Source of the DNA: Agrobacterium rubi TR3 = NBRC 13261
GTDB lineage: Bacteria > Pseudomonadota > Alphaproteobacteria > Rhizobiales > Rhizobiaceae
Reading direction: 5' to 3'
Assembly (NCBI RefSeq): GCF_000739935.1
Contig: NZ_BBJU01000007.1
Span: forward strand, 186,001-250,000
DNA: 64,000 nucleotides
Made by a program: the position numbers and the translations under genes. Below the pieces are notes generated by a model. It ran no database searches. It had not been told where the DNA came from and worked only from the letters and a program-made list of their open reading frames with translations. Each line of letters starts with the position of its first letter. Position 1 is the stretch's first letter. This document shows, piece by piece, positions 16,786 through 26,333 of this stretch.

Positions 16786-17922
16786 TCAAACGGCGGAGTT
16801 GAAGGTTTCGAATGTGCCGCTGTCGATGAAGGTTTCGAGCATCTCTCGATACGGCGCTATGTCGATGTTGTTCTTCGTCAGCCAATCGGGATTGTAGTAC
16901 GTGGCCGCATAACGGTCTCCGCTGTCGCAGATCAACGAGACCAGCGAGCCTTCCTTGCCTTCCTTCATCATGGCAGCTGCAATCCAGCACAGCCCGAAGA
17001 AGTTCGTGCCCGTGGAGCCGCCGACACGCCGAAACAGACGGTCGGACAGAACATGCATCGCCGCGATGGAGGCCGCATCTGGTATCTTGATCATATGGTC
17101 GATGACACCGGGAATGAACGAGGGCTCCACACGCGGGCGCCCCACACCTTCGATGCGTGATGGCGTGGAACAAGTTACGGTACTATCACCGCACATATAG
17201 GACGCATAAAAGGCCGAATGTTCGACATCGACAACGCAAAGGCGTGTCGAAAGATTACGGTAGCGAATATAGCGGCCGATCGTGGCAGAGGTACCGCCTG
17301 TGCCGGCGCTCATCACCACCCATTCCGGCTCCGGGTATTCTTCGCTTTTCATCTGCTCGAAGATGGAATCGGCAATATTGTTGTTGCCGCGCCAGTCGGT
17401 TGCGCGTTCGGCGTAGGTGAACTGATCGAGATAATGGCCACCCGCTTCTGCCGCCAGCCTTTCGGCGACGGTGTAAACTTCTGAGGGTCGGTCGACGAAA
17501 TGGCATCTGCCACCAAAGCGCTCGATGGCCTCCACTTTCTGGCGGCTGGTCGAATGCGGCATCACGGCGATGAAGGGCAAATCCAGAAGATGCGCAAAAT
17601 AGGCTTCACTGACGGCGGTTGAGCCTGATGATGCCTCGACGAGTGTCGTGCCCTGAGCGATTTTGCCGTTGCAGATGCCATAGAGAAACAGCGAGCGCGC
17701 GAGCCGGTGCTTGAGGCTGCCGGTTGGGTGGGTGGACTCGTCTTTCAGATAGATCGAAATACCCTTCAAGCCCTTGAAGACGGGCTTGACCAGATGCGTA
17801 TCGGCAGAGCGGCGCCCATCGCCTTGAAGGATGCCGATCGCACGTCTTGCCCATTCGCGATCTTCGCAGGCTGGCAACGGGGTGACAGGTGGTGTGGAGA
17901 GGCAATCCGTCATCACGCTCAT
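16786..17922 (-). CDS. PLP-dependent cysteine synthase / cysteine desulfhydrase-like enzyme
   Basis: A 378-residue fold-type II PLP enzyme. [16 protein letters not shown] holds the Schiff-base Lys, [12 protein letters not shown] is the substrate/cofactor loop, and [15 protein letters not shown] is the phosphate-binding loop. [14 protein letters not shown] and the lengthened C-terminus are features I associate with the branch containing mycobacterial Cds1 (cysteine desulfhydrase) rather than plain CysK; the exact reaction is not certain. ATG 17922 has AGGTGGA upstream. It lies 157 bp before livK on the same strand, so the transporter may supply or remove an amino acid it handles (inference). 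Confidence 0.8.
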   Translation of the reverse strand: MSVMTDCLSTPPVTPLPACEDREWARRAIGILQGDGRRSADTHLVKPVFKGLKGISIYLKDESTHPTGSLKHRLARSLFLYGICNGKIAQGTTLVEASSGSTAVSEAYFAHLLDLPFIAVMPHSTSRQKVEAIERFGGRCHFVDRPSEVYTVAERLAAEAGGHYLDQFTYAERATDWRGNNNIADSIFEQMKSEEYPEPEWVVMSAGTGGTSATIGRYIRYRNLSTRLCVVDVEHSAFYASYMCGDSTVTCSTPSRIEGVGRPRVEPSFIPGVIDHMIKIPDAASIAAMHVLSDRLFRRVGGSTGTNFFGLCWIAAAMMKEGKEGSLVSLICDSGDRYAATYYNPDWLTKNNIDIAPYREMLETFIDSGTFETFNSAV

Positions 17923-18097
17923 GCTTCCACCTGCCACTGTATGGAACGGATGCGCGCCAAAGCGCCTCTGCCATTTGCGTGATCGATGCCTGCCACGATT
18001 TTTGCTTTCCCGGAAACAATTGCTTGGAATGTTTTTCGCGAATTGGTCCCTATCGCGGAATGCCACTGTCGCCAAGCATAAAAGTCTTCGGTTGTGC

Positions 18098-18742
<645 letters not shown>

Positions 18743-18762
18743 ATCTTTCCTCCTCAGGATAT

Positions 18763-19863
18763 TTACTGTGCGAGCTGACCATCGACCAGCGATTCTGCCA
18801 GCGGAGCAGGGCGCTCCACCTTTGTTGTGATGGATATGGTTGTGCCGGTGTCGGATGCCGTCTGAAACGCTTCCATGACTTCCAGCACATGCAAAGCCAG
18901 ATCGCCATTGGCGCGGTGCGGACGGTTTTGCCTGATGGCGTAGGCCATGTCGGCCACGCCGAGCGAACGGTAGTTGCCGTCGCTATACGGCGCGCTCAAT
19001 GCCTGCGGCTCGAAGTCTCCACCCTTGCGCAACAGTTCGATCTCGCCACCGAAATAATTGGGGTCTGGCACAATCATTGTGCCTTCCGTGCCGTAGATTT
19101 CCAGCGGAACGTGTTTATGTCCGGCGACATCGAAGCTCATGCTGATCTGCACGACCGCGCCATTCTCGAATGCCAGCATGCCCGACACGTGGGTTGCAAC
19201 GTGAACCGGGATCGTCTCACCCTTCTTAGGCTCGCTGGTGATGAGCCGCTCGTTGCGCGGCGCCACGGCAAAGCCCGCGACTTTGGCGACCGGTCCCAAC
19301 AGGTTGACGAGATCGGTGATGTAGTATGGTCCCATATCCAGCATCGGCCCGCCGCCAACCTCGTAGTAGAAGGCGGGATTCGGGTGCCAGCGCTCATGGC
19401 CGGGGCACATGAAGGTCGCCGTCCCACCCACGGGAATGCCGAGAACACCTTCATCTACCAATGTGCGGGCCGTCTGGTGGCCACCACCGAGAAAGGTGTC
19501 CGGTGCCGAGCCGACGCGCAGACCTTTTGCTGCGGCAGCCTCTACGAGTGTCTTGCCCTCGGCAAAATTAATGCCCAGAGGTTTTTCCGAATAGGTGTGC
19601 TTGCCCGCATTCAATGCGCGCAGGCCAACCTCGACATGGGCCTTCGGGATGGTGAGGTTGACGATGATTTCGATCTCGGGATCACCAAGCAAATCCTCGA
19701 TTGTTCTAGCCGCAAGGCCGAACTCGTCGGCCCGAGCCTTGGCGGCTTCGGGGTTCATATCCGCCAGTCCTCGAATGTGCAGAATGGGAAAAGATGCCAT
19801 GGCTTTGAGATAGGCGCTGGAGATATTTCCGCAGCCAATGATGCCGATGCCGACCGTCTTCAT
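18763..19863 (-). CDS. Gfo/Idh/MocA-family oxidoreductase
   Basis: A 366-residue NAD(P)-dependent sugar dehydrogenase. IGIIGCGNISSAYLKAM is the Rossmann loop; YSEKPLGINFAEGK contains the EKP motif with the catalytic-region Lys; GGGPMLDMGPYYITDLVNLL is the conserved C-domain entry with the D-x-G-x-H-like region as DMGPYY. It may act like ThuB on a disaccharide or keto-sugar. ATG 19863 follows GGGAGGAAATCAT. Divergent from the GH1 gene, 233 bp apart. Confidence 0.87.
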   Translation of the reverse strand: MKTVGIGIIGCGNISSAYLKAMASFPILHIRGLADMNPEAAKARADEFGLAARTIEDLLGDPEIEIIVNLTIPKAHVEVGLRALNAGKHTYSEKPLGINFAEGKTLVEAAAAKGLRVGSAPDTFLGGGHQTARTLVDEGVLGIPVGGTATFMCPGHERWHPNPAFYYEVGGGPMLDMGPYYITDLVNLLGPVAKVAGFAVAPRNERLITSEPKKGETIPVHVATHVSGMLAFENGAVVQISMSFDVAGHKHVPLEIYGTEGTMIVPDPNYFGGEIELLRKGGDFEPQALSAPYSDGNYRSLGVADMAYAIRQNRPHRANGDLALHVLEVMEAFQTASDTGTTISITTKVERPAPLAESLVDGQLAQ

Positions 19864-20096
19864 ATGATTTCCTCCCGTAAATCAAATAAGCGAACCTGTT
19901 GCTTTGTATCAAGCTGCAACGTTAAAGTAAGGTGCAAATCTGCAAAGTGGCCCGTTATCTACGAAATAAAGAGGATTTTCTCCTGTTACCCGAGTTGCCT
20001 TGCTCCGGTCACGACCCTGTTTCAATGAGGGTGCAGCTTCGCGCTTGAGCAGATCAGAGACACATAGAAAACAGCCGTTTTGGCTTTGGGAATGCA

Positions 20097-21410
20097 ATGA
20101 TGTTTTCACACAATCGAGATGATTTCGGGCCGGATTTTCTGTTCGGCGTCGCAATGGCTGCCCACCAGATCGAGGGCGGGCAAACCGATGGGCGCGGCTC
20201 CTCCATCTGGGATACGTTTGCCGCAACGCCTGGCAATACCAAGAATGCCGACACCGGAAAAATCGCCTGCGACCATTATCATCGCTGGCCCGAAGACCTC
20301 GATCTCATCCGTGACGCAGGCTTTAACGCCTATCGTTTTTCCTTTGCGTGGTCGCGGCTCGTTCCCGAGGGAACCGGCGCGCTGAACCGTGCAGGCTTTG
20401 ATTTTTATGATCGCCTGATCGACGGCATGCTCGAGCGCGGCATCAAACCTCTCGCAACGCTTTACCATTGGGATTTGCCGAGTGCGCTACAGGATCGTGG
20501 TGGCTGGATGAACCGTGATACGGCTCATGCCTTCGCAGACTACGCCGCCGAAGCTGCCCGCCATTTCGGTGACCGGTTGGACAGCATTGCGACGTTCAAC
20601 GAACCATGGTGCGTGACTGTGCTCAGCCATTACATGGGGATTCACGCGCCGGGTTATCGGGATGTGCGAGCAACCGCGCGAGCGATGCACCACGTGCTGC
20701 TGGCACATGGCCTTGGCATTACGGCCATGCGTGATGCGGGCGTAAAGGCAAAACTCGGAATCGTCGTGAATATGGAAAAGACCGAGCCGTTCAGCCAGAG
20801 TGCAGACGATGTCGAAGCCGCAGCGTTGGGCGATGATATTTTCAATCGGTTCTTTCTGGATGGTGTCGTCAAAGGCACGTACCCAGAGCGAGTCGTGAAA
20901 ATTCTGGAACCCTATCTGCCTGCAAAATGGCAGGATGACATGACGACGTTGAGCCCGCCCATCGACTGGATCGGCATCAACTATTACACCCGTTCGCTCT
21001 ACAAACACGATGATAGCGTGCCTGTCTTCCCCTTCACCCAATCGCGCGGCGATCTGGAAAAGAGCAATATCGGTTGGGAAATCTACCCGCAGGCCCTGAC
21101 GGAATTTCTGGTCCGGGCCTCGAAAGACTATCCGGGACTTCCAATCTACGTCACCGAAAACGGCATATCGGAAACCGATGAAGCCAAACGGATCGACTTC
21201 TTCGACAAACACTTTGCTGCAATCATCGAGGCCCAACGACAAGGGGCCGATATACGCGGTTATATCGCTTGGACGCTGATCGATAATTTTGAATGGGCGG
21301 AAGGCTATGGTCCCAAGTTCGGGATCGTCGCAATGGACCTCGAAACCCGCGACCGAAACCCCAAAGACAGCTATCACGCCTTCCGGCAGATGCTGACGAA
21401 GGGTCGATAG
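20097..21410 (+). CDS. GH1 beta-glucosidase
   Basis: A 437-residue cytoplasmic glycoside hydrolase family 1 enzyme. FLFGVAMAAHQIEGG is the N-terminal signature; TFNEP carries the acid/base Glu (about 169) and YVTENG the nucleophile Glu (about 354); WTLIDNFEW closes the active site. No signal peptide, so it acts on imported or phospho-free beta-glucosides or cellobiose. The start is ATG 20097 or 20100; the ribosome binding site is weak. The divergent Gfo/Idh-ThuA pair suggests a shared disaccharide pathway (inference). Confidence 0.92.
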   Translation: MMFSHNRDDFGPDFLFGVAMAAHQIEGGQTDGRGSSIWDTFAATPGNTKNADTGKIACDHYHRWPEDLDLIRDAGFNAYRFSFAWSRLVPEGTGALNRAGFDFYDRLIDGMLERGIKPLATLYHWDLPSALQDRGGWMNRDTAHAFADYAAEAARHFGDRLDSIATFNEPWCVTVLSHYMGIHAPGYRDVRATARAMHHVLLAHGLGITAMRDAGVKAKLGIVVNMEKTEPFSQSADDVEAAALGDDIFNRFFLDGVVKGTYPERVVKILEPYLPAKWQDDMTTLSPPIDWIGINYYTRSLYKHDDSVPVFPFTQSRGDLEKSNIGWEIYPQALTEFLVRASKDYPGLPIYVTENGISETDEAKRIDFFDKHFAAIIEAQRQGADIRGYIAWTLIDNFEWAEGYGPKFGIVAMDLETRDRNPKDSYHAFRQMLTKGR

Positions 21411-21422
21411 TACTCTGCGGTT

Positions 21423-21451
21423 CCAGCCGTTCTGCTGGTCAGGGCGGCTGG
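21423..21451. terminator. Hairpin between convergent GH1 and GTPase genes
   Basis: CCAGCCG (21423-21429) pairs with CGGCTGG (21445-21451) in the 61-bp gap between the two stop codons. GC-rich, without a T-run. Confidence 0.35.
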
Positions 21452-21471
21452 ACGGCTGCAAGAGCGCTTCG

Positions 21472-22590
21472 TTAGAAGCGCATGCCGGGAACGGCGAGGG
21501 GATTGTCCGTGACCGCCTGTCGATCCGGCGTGTCAATCTTGGCGACGCCGGTAAAAGCGCCGAACAGGTCTTTCACGAAGGCTTCCGGCAAATCATTGGT
21601 GATGAGCACCATACGGGTGCGCTTGTCGGATGCATCGGGCCAGGCTGCCAGCCGCTGTGGCGGATGGAAGATGGATTGCACGCCATGCAGAACGAGGGGC
21701 CGGTCGAGGTTATCCGATAGCTGCACGATGGCCTTCATCCGCAAAAGCTTTTCGCCATGCGCCGAACGGAGCAGATCGACAAACATCTCCAGCGCCATCG
21801 GATCGATCGGTTTGTCATGGACAATCGAAAAGGACCGGATCGACGCATTGTGACGGTTCACATCATCATGATGGTGATGATGGGCATGGTCATGCGAAGC
21901 TTGGTTGTCATGATCGTGTTCTTCTTCCTCGCCAAGCCAGCGCCTGACATCGCCAACTTTGCTCGCCGCATCGTATAGGCCATTCTCTAAAAGGGCGACC
22001 GCAGACCAATCCTGACGATCGCCATCTTCGATGGGTGCGCGGGGATTGAGCGTCTTTATTCGGGCGATGAGGGCAGCGACGTGCGCGTCATCCGTCAACG
22101 TCTGCTTGGTCAGAACAAGGCGATCTGCGACGGCGACCTGCTTGCGTGCTTCCTCGTGCTGGTCGAGCGTGGACGATCCGTTGACGGCATCCACAACCGT
22201 GACGACGCCGTTGAGCGAAAAGTTCTGTGCGATCACAGGGTTGCCAATGATCGATTGCATCACGGGTGCAGGGTCGGCAAGTCCTGTGGTCTCGATGACG
22301 ATCCGATTGACGGGCTTCAATTTGCCGGTCTGAATGCCGTCCATCAACTCCGCGAGTGTGTCTACCAGTTCGCCACGCACCGTGCAGCACAGGCATCCTT
22401 CGGCCAGTTCGATGATCCCGTCGCCAGAGCGCTCCACTAGGAGGTGATCGATGCTGACATCGCCGAATTCGTTGATGATGATGGCGGCGTCCTGCATGGC
22501 AGGATCTTTCAAGAGCTGATTGAGCAGCGTCGATTTTCCGGCACCAAGGAAACCCGTGATGATGGAAACTGGAATGCGATCGAGTGCCAT
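21472..22590 (-). CDS. COG0523/CobW-family GTPase with His-rich loop (putative zinc metallochaperone)
   Basis: A 372-residue G3E GTPase. GFLGAGKST is Walker A, EGCLCC is the metal-binding CxCC signature, ETTGLADP the switch II/Walker B region and LTKQTL replaces the usual NKxD-type base-recognition motif. A His/Asp-rich loop (about residues 228-245) probably binds Zn or Co. The C-terminal CobW_C domain is present. COG0523 proteins load metal into target enzymes or act in zinc starvation. No cobalamin genes are nearby, so a zinc role is likelier than CobW itself. It starts at ATG 22590 with a GTAATGTT half-site in its leader. Confidence 0.87.
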   Translation of the reverse strand: MALDRIPVSIITGFLGAGKSTLLNQLLKDPAMQDAAIIINEFGDVSIDHLLVERSGDGIIELAEGCLCCTVRGELVDTLAELMDGIQTGKLKPVNRIVIETTGLADPAPVMQSIIGNPVIAQNFSLNGVVTVVDAVNGSSTLDQHEEARKQVAVADRLVLTKQTLTDDAHVAALIARIKTLNPRAPIEDGDRQDWSAVALLENGLYDAASKVGDVRRWLGEEEEHDHDNQASHDHAHHHHHDDVNRHNASIRSFSIVHDKPIDPMALEMFVDLLRSAHGEKLLRMKAIVQLSDNLDRPLVLHGVQSIFHPPQRLAAWPDASDKRTRMVLITNDLPEAFVKDLFGAFTGVAKIDTPDRQAVTDNPLAVPGMRF

Positions 22591-22679
22591 GGGGCGACCT
22601 GGAGCGTTAGAACATTACATATTGAGGCGTGTCTTATAGCAACAAATGCGGCAAGAAAAAGCATGGATTTGCAATATAA

Positions 22680-22714
22680 AACGGCCCGTTCCAAGGAGCG
22701 AGCCGTTAGAGAAT
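22680..22714 (-). terminator. Rho-independent terminator of the D-Ala-D-Ala carboxypeptidase gene
   Basis: Read leftward, AACGGCTCGCTCC and GGAACGGGCCGTT (22680-22707) pair in 11 of 13 positions, followed by TTTTAT (22673-22680 on the lower strand). It lies just past the stop at 22721. Confidence 0.75.
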
Positions 22715-22720
22715 GGACTA

Positions 22721-23878
22721 TCAGAATGTGGGACGCGGTGTCGGGATTGGCACATTTGCCGTGTTGTCCCTTGCACTCGCGTTGGCCGCAATGGTCTCGC
22801 TGCCGGGTATCAGACCGGCATAGGCGTAGACGGGTGGACGCGTCATCTCTTGCACGTAGGGCGACTTGATAATCATCCGTCCAGCGTCGTCGCGGCTTTC
22901 GCTGCGCACTTTTGCAGCCTTCGGATTGCAGATATCGGCGCTGACATCGTTGACGAACTGCGTTTCGCCATAGGGTGCAAGCGACGCAATCGATACGCCC
23001 TGGCTGGTTGGTGCCGTCAAACCCATCTGCAGGAGGTCTGCCGACTGGTCGGTGCGGCCCGCAAGGCTATCTGCGCCGAGCACGACGCTGATGACCTGTC
23101 GGCCATTGCGCGTGGCGGAAGAGACCTGATTGAAGCCGGAAGCACAGATAAAGCCGGTCTTCATGCCGTCTGCGCCCGGGAACCGACCGACAAGCATATT
23201 GTAGTTTGCGTAATTTTTCTTGCCGGTGCTCACGCCTTCCAGCGAGAAGTATCCGGCATATTCCGGAAACTCGCGCTTCAGGATGAGCGCCAGAACGGCC
23301 AGATCGCGCGCGGTGGTGTACTGTCCTTTGCCCGGCAAACCATTGGGGTTCACATAGTGGGTGGACGACATGCCGAGACGGGCTGCCTGCGCATTCATCT
23401 GGGCCACAAAGTTCTCTGTCGTTCCGCCAACCGTTTCGGCAATTGCCACAGCTACGTCATTGGCAGACTTGATCAGCAGCAGTTTCAAAGCACTGTCGAG
23501 CGTCAGCTTGGAGCCCGGCTTGAAATACATCTTGCTGGCGGGCTGGTCGGCAGCCTTCTTGCTCATCACCACTTCCGTGCTGGGGCTCAGCTTGCCGGAT
23601 TTCATGGCGCTGAAAGCGATATAAGCCGTCATCAGCTTGGTGAGGGAGGCGGGATACCATTTGCGGAATGCCTCCTGATGCGAAATGACCTTGCCAGTCC
23701 GCACGTCAATCACCATTTTAGGGTTGGCTTGGGCAACTGATGTCAGAGCCAGAACACTGGCCGAGAGAGCAGCAAAAGTTTTCACGAGCCGCCCTGCGGC
23801 ACGGTGTGGTCTGGATGTTTCTTGCAAAGCGTATCCTCGAATTCCCGTCTTTGTTTCGGGATTTGCAATATTCACCAT
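22721..23878 (-). CDS. D-alanyl-D-alanine carboxypeptidase (low-molecular-weight PBP, S11)
   Basis: A 385-residue periplasmic enzyme that trims the terminal D-Ala of peptidoglycan stem peptides. The SxxK motif is in PASLTKLMTAY, SxN is KSANDVAVA and the KTG triad is DGMKTGFIC. The signal segment KTFAALSASVLALTSVAQA precedes the mature NPKMVIDVRTG. ATG 23878 has AGGGA 7 bases upstream; the longer frame to 23917 is less likely. It has a C-terminal tail of about 100 residues, but no clear amphipathic PBP5 anchor. Divergent from the M20 gene. Confidence 0.9.
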   Translation of the reverse strand: MVNIANPETKTGIRGYALQETSRPHRAAGRLVKTFAALSASVLALTSVAQANPKMVIDVRTGKVISHQEAFRKWYPASLTKLMTAYIAFSAMKSGKLSPSTEVVMSKKAADQPASKMYFKPGSKLTLDSALKLLLIKSANDVAVAIAETVGGTTENFVAQMNAQAARLGMSSTHYVNPNGLPGKGQYTTARDLAVLALILKREFPEYAGYFSLEGVSTGKKNYANYNMLVGRFPGADGMKTGFICASGFNQVSSATRNGRQVISVVLGADSLAGRTDQSADLLQMGLTAPTSQGVSIASLAPYGETQFVNDVSADICNPKAAKVRSESRDDAGRMIIKSPYVQEMTRPPVYAYAGLIPGSETIAANASARDNTANVPIPTPRPTF

Positions 23879-23920
23879 ATATGTCCCTGCAATGGCAAAG
23901 TACATTGATTGCGTCAATTA

Positions 23921-23941
23921 TGCGGCGCAATATTCGCCGCA
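23921..23941. promoter_or_regulatory. Inverted repeat TGCGGCG-N7-CGCCGCA in a divergent promoter
   Basis: A perfect 7-bp inverted repeat (23921-23927 and 23935-23941) halfway between the divergent carboxypeptidase and M20 genes, next to a smaller one (TTGA-N5-TCAA). It could be an operator or an RNA hairpin; no binding protein can be named. Confidence 0.35.
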
Positions 23942-23988
23942 GACGCGCATGAGTCACAAGTCGAGAATGAGAAATCGGGAATAACAGT

Positions 23989-25152
23989 ATGCCAGTTTTG
24001 AACAGAGCCGCCGAATTGCAGGCAGAAGCAAGCGAGTGGCGCCGCTATCTCCATGAAAATCCTGAACTCCTTTACGACGTGGACAACACGGCGGCCTTCG
24101 TCGCAGAGAAGCTGAAATCTTTCGGCGTTGACGACATCGTGACAGGCATCGGTCGCACTGGCGTGGTCGGCATCATCCATGGTCGGCATGGCACAGGCCG
24201 CACCGTCGGCCTCCGGTCCGATATGGATGCTTTGCCGATTGTCGAAGAAACTGGCAAACCGTGGACGTCGAAAGTTCCTGGCAAGATGCACGCCTGCGGC
24301 CACGATGGCCATATGGCTATGCTGCTGGGGGCTGCAAAACATCTGGCCGAGACACGCAATTTCAGCGGCTCGGTGGCCGTCATCTTTCAGCCAGCCGAAG
24401 AAGGTGGCGCGGGCGCGCTTGCCATGGTCGAAGATGGCTTGATGACGCGGTTCAAGATCGATGAAGTCTATGGCATGCACAATATGCCGGGCATTCCCTT
24501 GGGCTCCTTTGCCATCCGCAAGGGCGGGATCATGGCTGCACCGGATAAATTCTCGATTGTCGTCAAGGGTCGCGGCGGTCATGCCGCTCAACCCCATCGC
24601 ACGATCGACCCGATTTCGATCGGCGCGCAGATCGTGACCAATCTCCAGATGATTGCCTCGCGCAACACCGATCCCATCCGCTCGGTTGTCGTGTCCGTAA
24701 CGCGTTTCCAGGCGGGCTCCAGCCACAATATCATTCCCAACAAGGCCGTTATCGCTGGCACTGTCCGCACCTTGGACGAAGGTGTCCGCGACATGGCGCA
24801 AGCACGCATCAAGCAAGTGGCCGAGGGTATTGCGATGGCCAATGGTGCTGAGGCGGATGCCGTTTACGAGCGATATTGTCCTGTCACCGTCAACCATGCC
24901 GATGAGACGGAGCACGCCATCCGCATTGCCCGCGATATCGTGGGCGACAAGAATGTCGACCCTGACGTGGACCCATCCATGGCCGGGGAAGATTTCTCAT
25001 ACATGCTGAACGAGCGCCCGGGCGCTTTCATTTTTCTCGGAAATGGTGACAGTGCGGGTCTGCACAATCCCAGCTATGACTTCAACGATGAGGCCATTGC
25101 CTATGGGGTGTCCTACTGGGTGAAGCTTGCTGAACAGCGACTGGCTGGCTGA
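23989..25152 (+). CDS. M20-family amidohydrolase (hippurate hydrolase / N-acyl amino acid deacylase type)
   Basis: A 387-residue zinc-dependent amidohydrolase of the M20D group. LRSDMDALPI and KMHACGHDGHMAMLLGA carry metal ligands; FQPAEEGGAGA has the catalytic Glu; GMHNMPG, the dimerisation-domain stretch KGRGGHAAQPHRTIDPI and GEDFSYML complete the set. The family includes HipO and indole-acetyl-amino-acid hydrolases; the acyl group cannot be told. Cytoplasmic, monocistronic. Confidence 0.9.
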   Translation: MPVLNRAAELQAEASEWRRYLHENPELLYDVDNTAAFVAEKLKSFGVDDIVTGIGRTGVVGIIHGRHGTGRTVGLRSDMDALPIVEETGKPWTSKVPGKMHACGHDGHMAMLLGAAKHLAETRNFSGSVAVIFQPAEEGGAGALAMVEDGLMTRFKIDEVYGMHNMPGIPLGSFAIRKGGIMAAPDKFSIVVKGRGGHAAQPHRTIDPISIGAQIVTNLQMIASRNTDPIRSVVVSVTRFQAGSSHNIIPNKAVIAGTVRTLDEGVRDMAQARIKQVAEGIAMANGAEADAVYERYCPVTVNHADETEHAIRIARDIVGDKNVDPDVDPSMAGEDFSYMLNERPGAFIFLGNGDSAGLHNPSYDFNDEAIAYGVSYWVKLAEQRLAG

Positions 25153-25161
25153 AAAGCGCGC

Positions 25162-26262
25162 TCAAATCACGCCCCAGGCGCGAAAGCGCCCGCGTCCGGT
25201 CATCTCGCGTAACTCGAGTTGGTTGGCGAGACCCACAGCGCCTTGCGGCGTTGTGCCCAGAGCTTTGACGATCATGGCTGTGGAGACGACAGGCCTGGCG
25301 AGGACAAGCGCGATCAATTCCGGCAGGCGCGAGTTTGACCGGCGACCCTCAAGCCTTCGCTCCATGCGGCTCTTGGCATTCAACAAACGATCATGCTCCT
25401 TCAAACCCAAAGACGCAGCTTCCTGCATGCTTTCGAGAAAAGCGCCTATCCGCTCGAGTTGGCCAATGGCGTTTCTGCGCTCTCGGGGCACAGCGCGCAA
25501 TCCGGTATTCAACGGAACCAGATGGCAGAGTGTGAGCCCTTCTTCGCGTAGCAACGCCGAGGCCAACTGACGCCCGAGCCACGGGCTTCGCTGCAACACT
25601 TCAAGCTTTTGCCAGGCGTCGAGTGCGATTGCCGCGCGCAACACCGGGGGCAGACCTCCGGTGGTTTTCAGGGCTTGTTTCCATTCGTCCAGCCGCTCCT
25701 CTTCGTTCCAATCAGGATCACGCGTGAGGGCGTCCGGTCGATCATGCGGTTTGCTGTCTTCTTTCGTCATCGAGGCGAGGGTGGCCGCGCTGCGGGCGAT
25801 CAGCCTGTCGATGGCGGACAATTCCTCGCTGAGTGGCATGGTGTCGTCATCGTCGGTTTCTGGATCAGGTAAGGAGCGGACTTCCGTTCGGACAAGCATG
25901 TCACCCTTATCACCACCGTCTTCTCCGCGCAGGCGAGAAAGTCCAGATGGGCTCAGCGCCCATTTGGGATCGTTGCCGAAGATCTGCCTGCGGGCGCGCA
26001 ATATCCGGTTTGCGATGCCCATCTCGTGCGTCGGCGCGCGAATGTCCATATGGGCATCATGCAGCACAAGATCTTCGATATGGACCAGTTCTCCATCGAC
26101 CCATAGGGATGAAACCGCATCTAAAAAATCCTGCCGCTCAAGAAACCCGTTGCCAATCGGGGAACGCAAGATACGCTCGTCCAACCTCGCCAAGGCCTCT
26201 GTCGCCTTGGTGCAGGGCAGCAGCAGTCTGTCGAGTGGTAAGCGGGTGATATCATAGAGCAT
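25162..26262 (-). CDS. DUF1612 / RHE_PE00001-type protein with C-terminal helix-turn-helix
   Basis: A 366-residue protein of a family that I recall from rhizobial chromosomes and plasmids. The N-terminus MLYDITRLPLDRLLLPCTKA and the ERILRSPIGNGFLERQDFLD segment, then LWVDGELVHIEDLVLHDA, mark DUF1612. The last 70 residues (LPELIALVLARPVVSTAMIV, KALGTTPQGAVGLANQL) look like a winged HTH of the HTH_DNA-binding type found in Fic-related proteins. It lacks an HPFxxGNGR Fic motif, so no AMPylation is expected. ATG 26262 has no clear ribosome binding site. Ends 9 bp from the M20 stop, convergent. Confidence 0.75.
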   Translation of the reverse strand: MLYDITRLPLDRLLLPCTKATEALARLDERILRSPIGNGFLERQDFLDAVSSLWVDGELVHIEDLVLHDAHMDIRAPTHEMGIANRILRARRQIFGNDPKWALSPSGLSRLRGEDGGDKGDMLVRTEVRSLPDPETDDDDTMPLSEELSAIDRLIARSAATLASMTKEDSKPHDRPDALTRDPDWNEEERLDEWKQALKTTGGLPPVLRAAIALDAWQKLEVLQRSPWLGRQLASALLREEGLTLCHLVPLNTGLRAVPRERRNAIGQLERIGAFLESMQEAASLGLKEHDRLLNAKSRMERRLEGRRSNSRLPELIALVLARPVVSTAMIVKALGTTPQGAVGLANQLELREMTGRGRFRAWGVI

Positions 26263-26333
26263 GAAATTTGATAGAATGAGCCCGATATGAAAGCAAATTC
26301 GGCGCTTGCTTTCATTTGGTTTTACCCGGCTTT

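Noticed and set aside
20487..21536. 349-codon leftward frame opposite the GH1 gene
   Set aside because: GH1 catalytic motifs on the upper strand are unambiguous.
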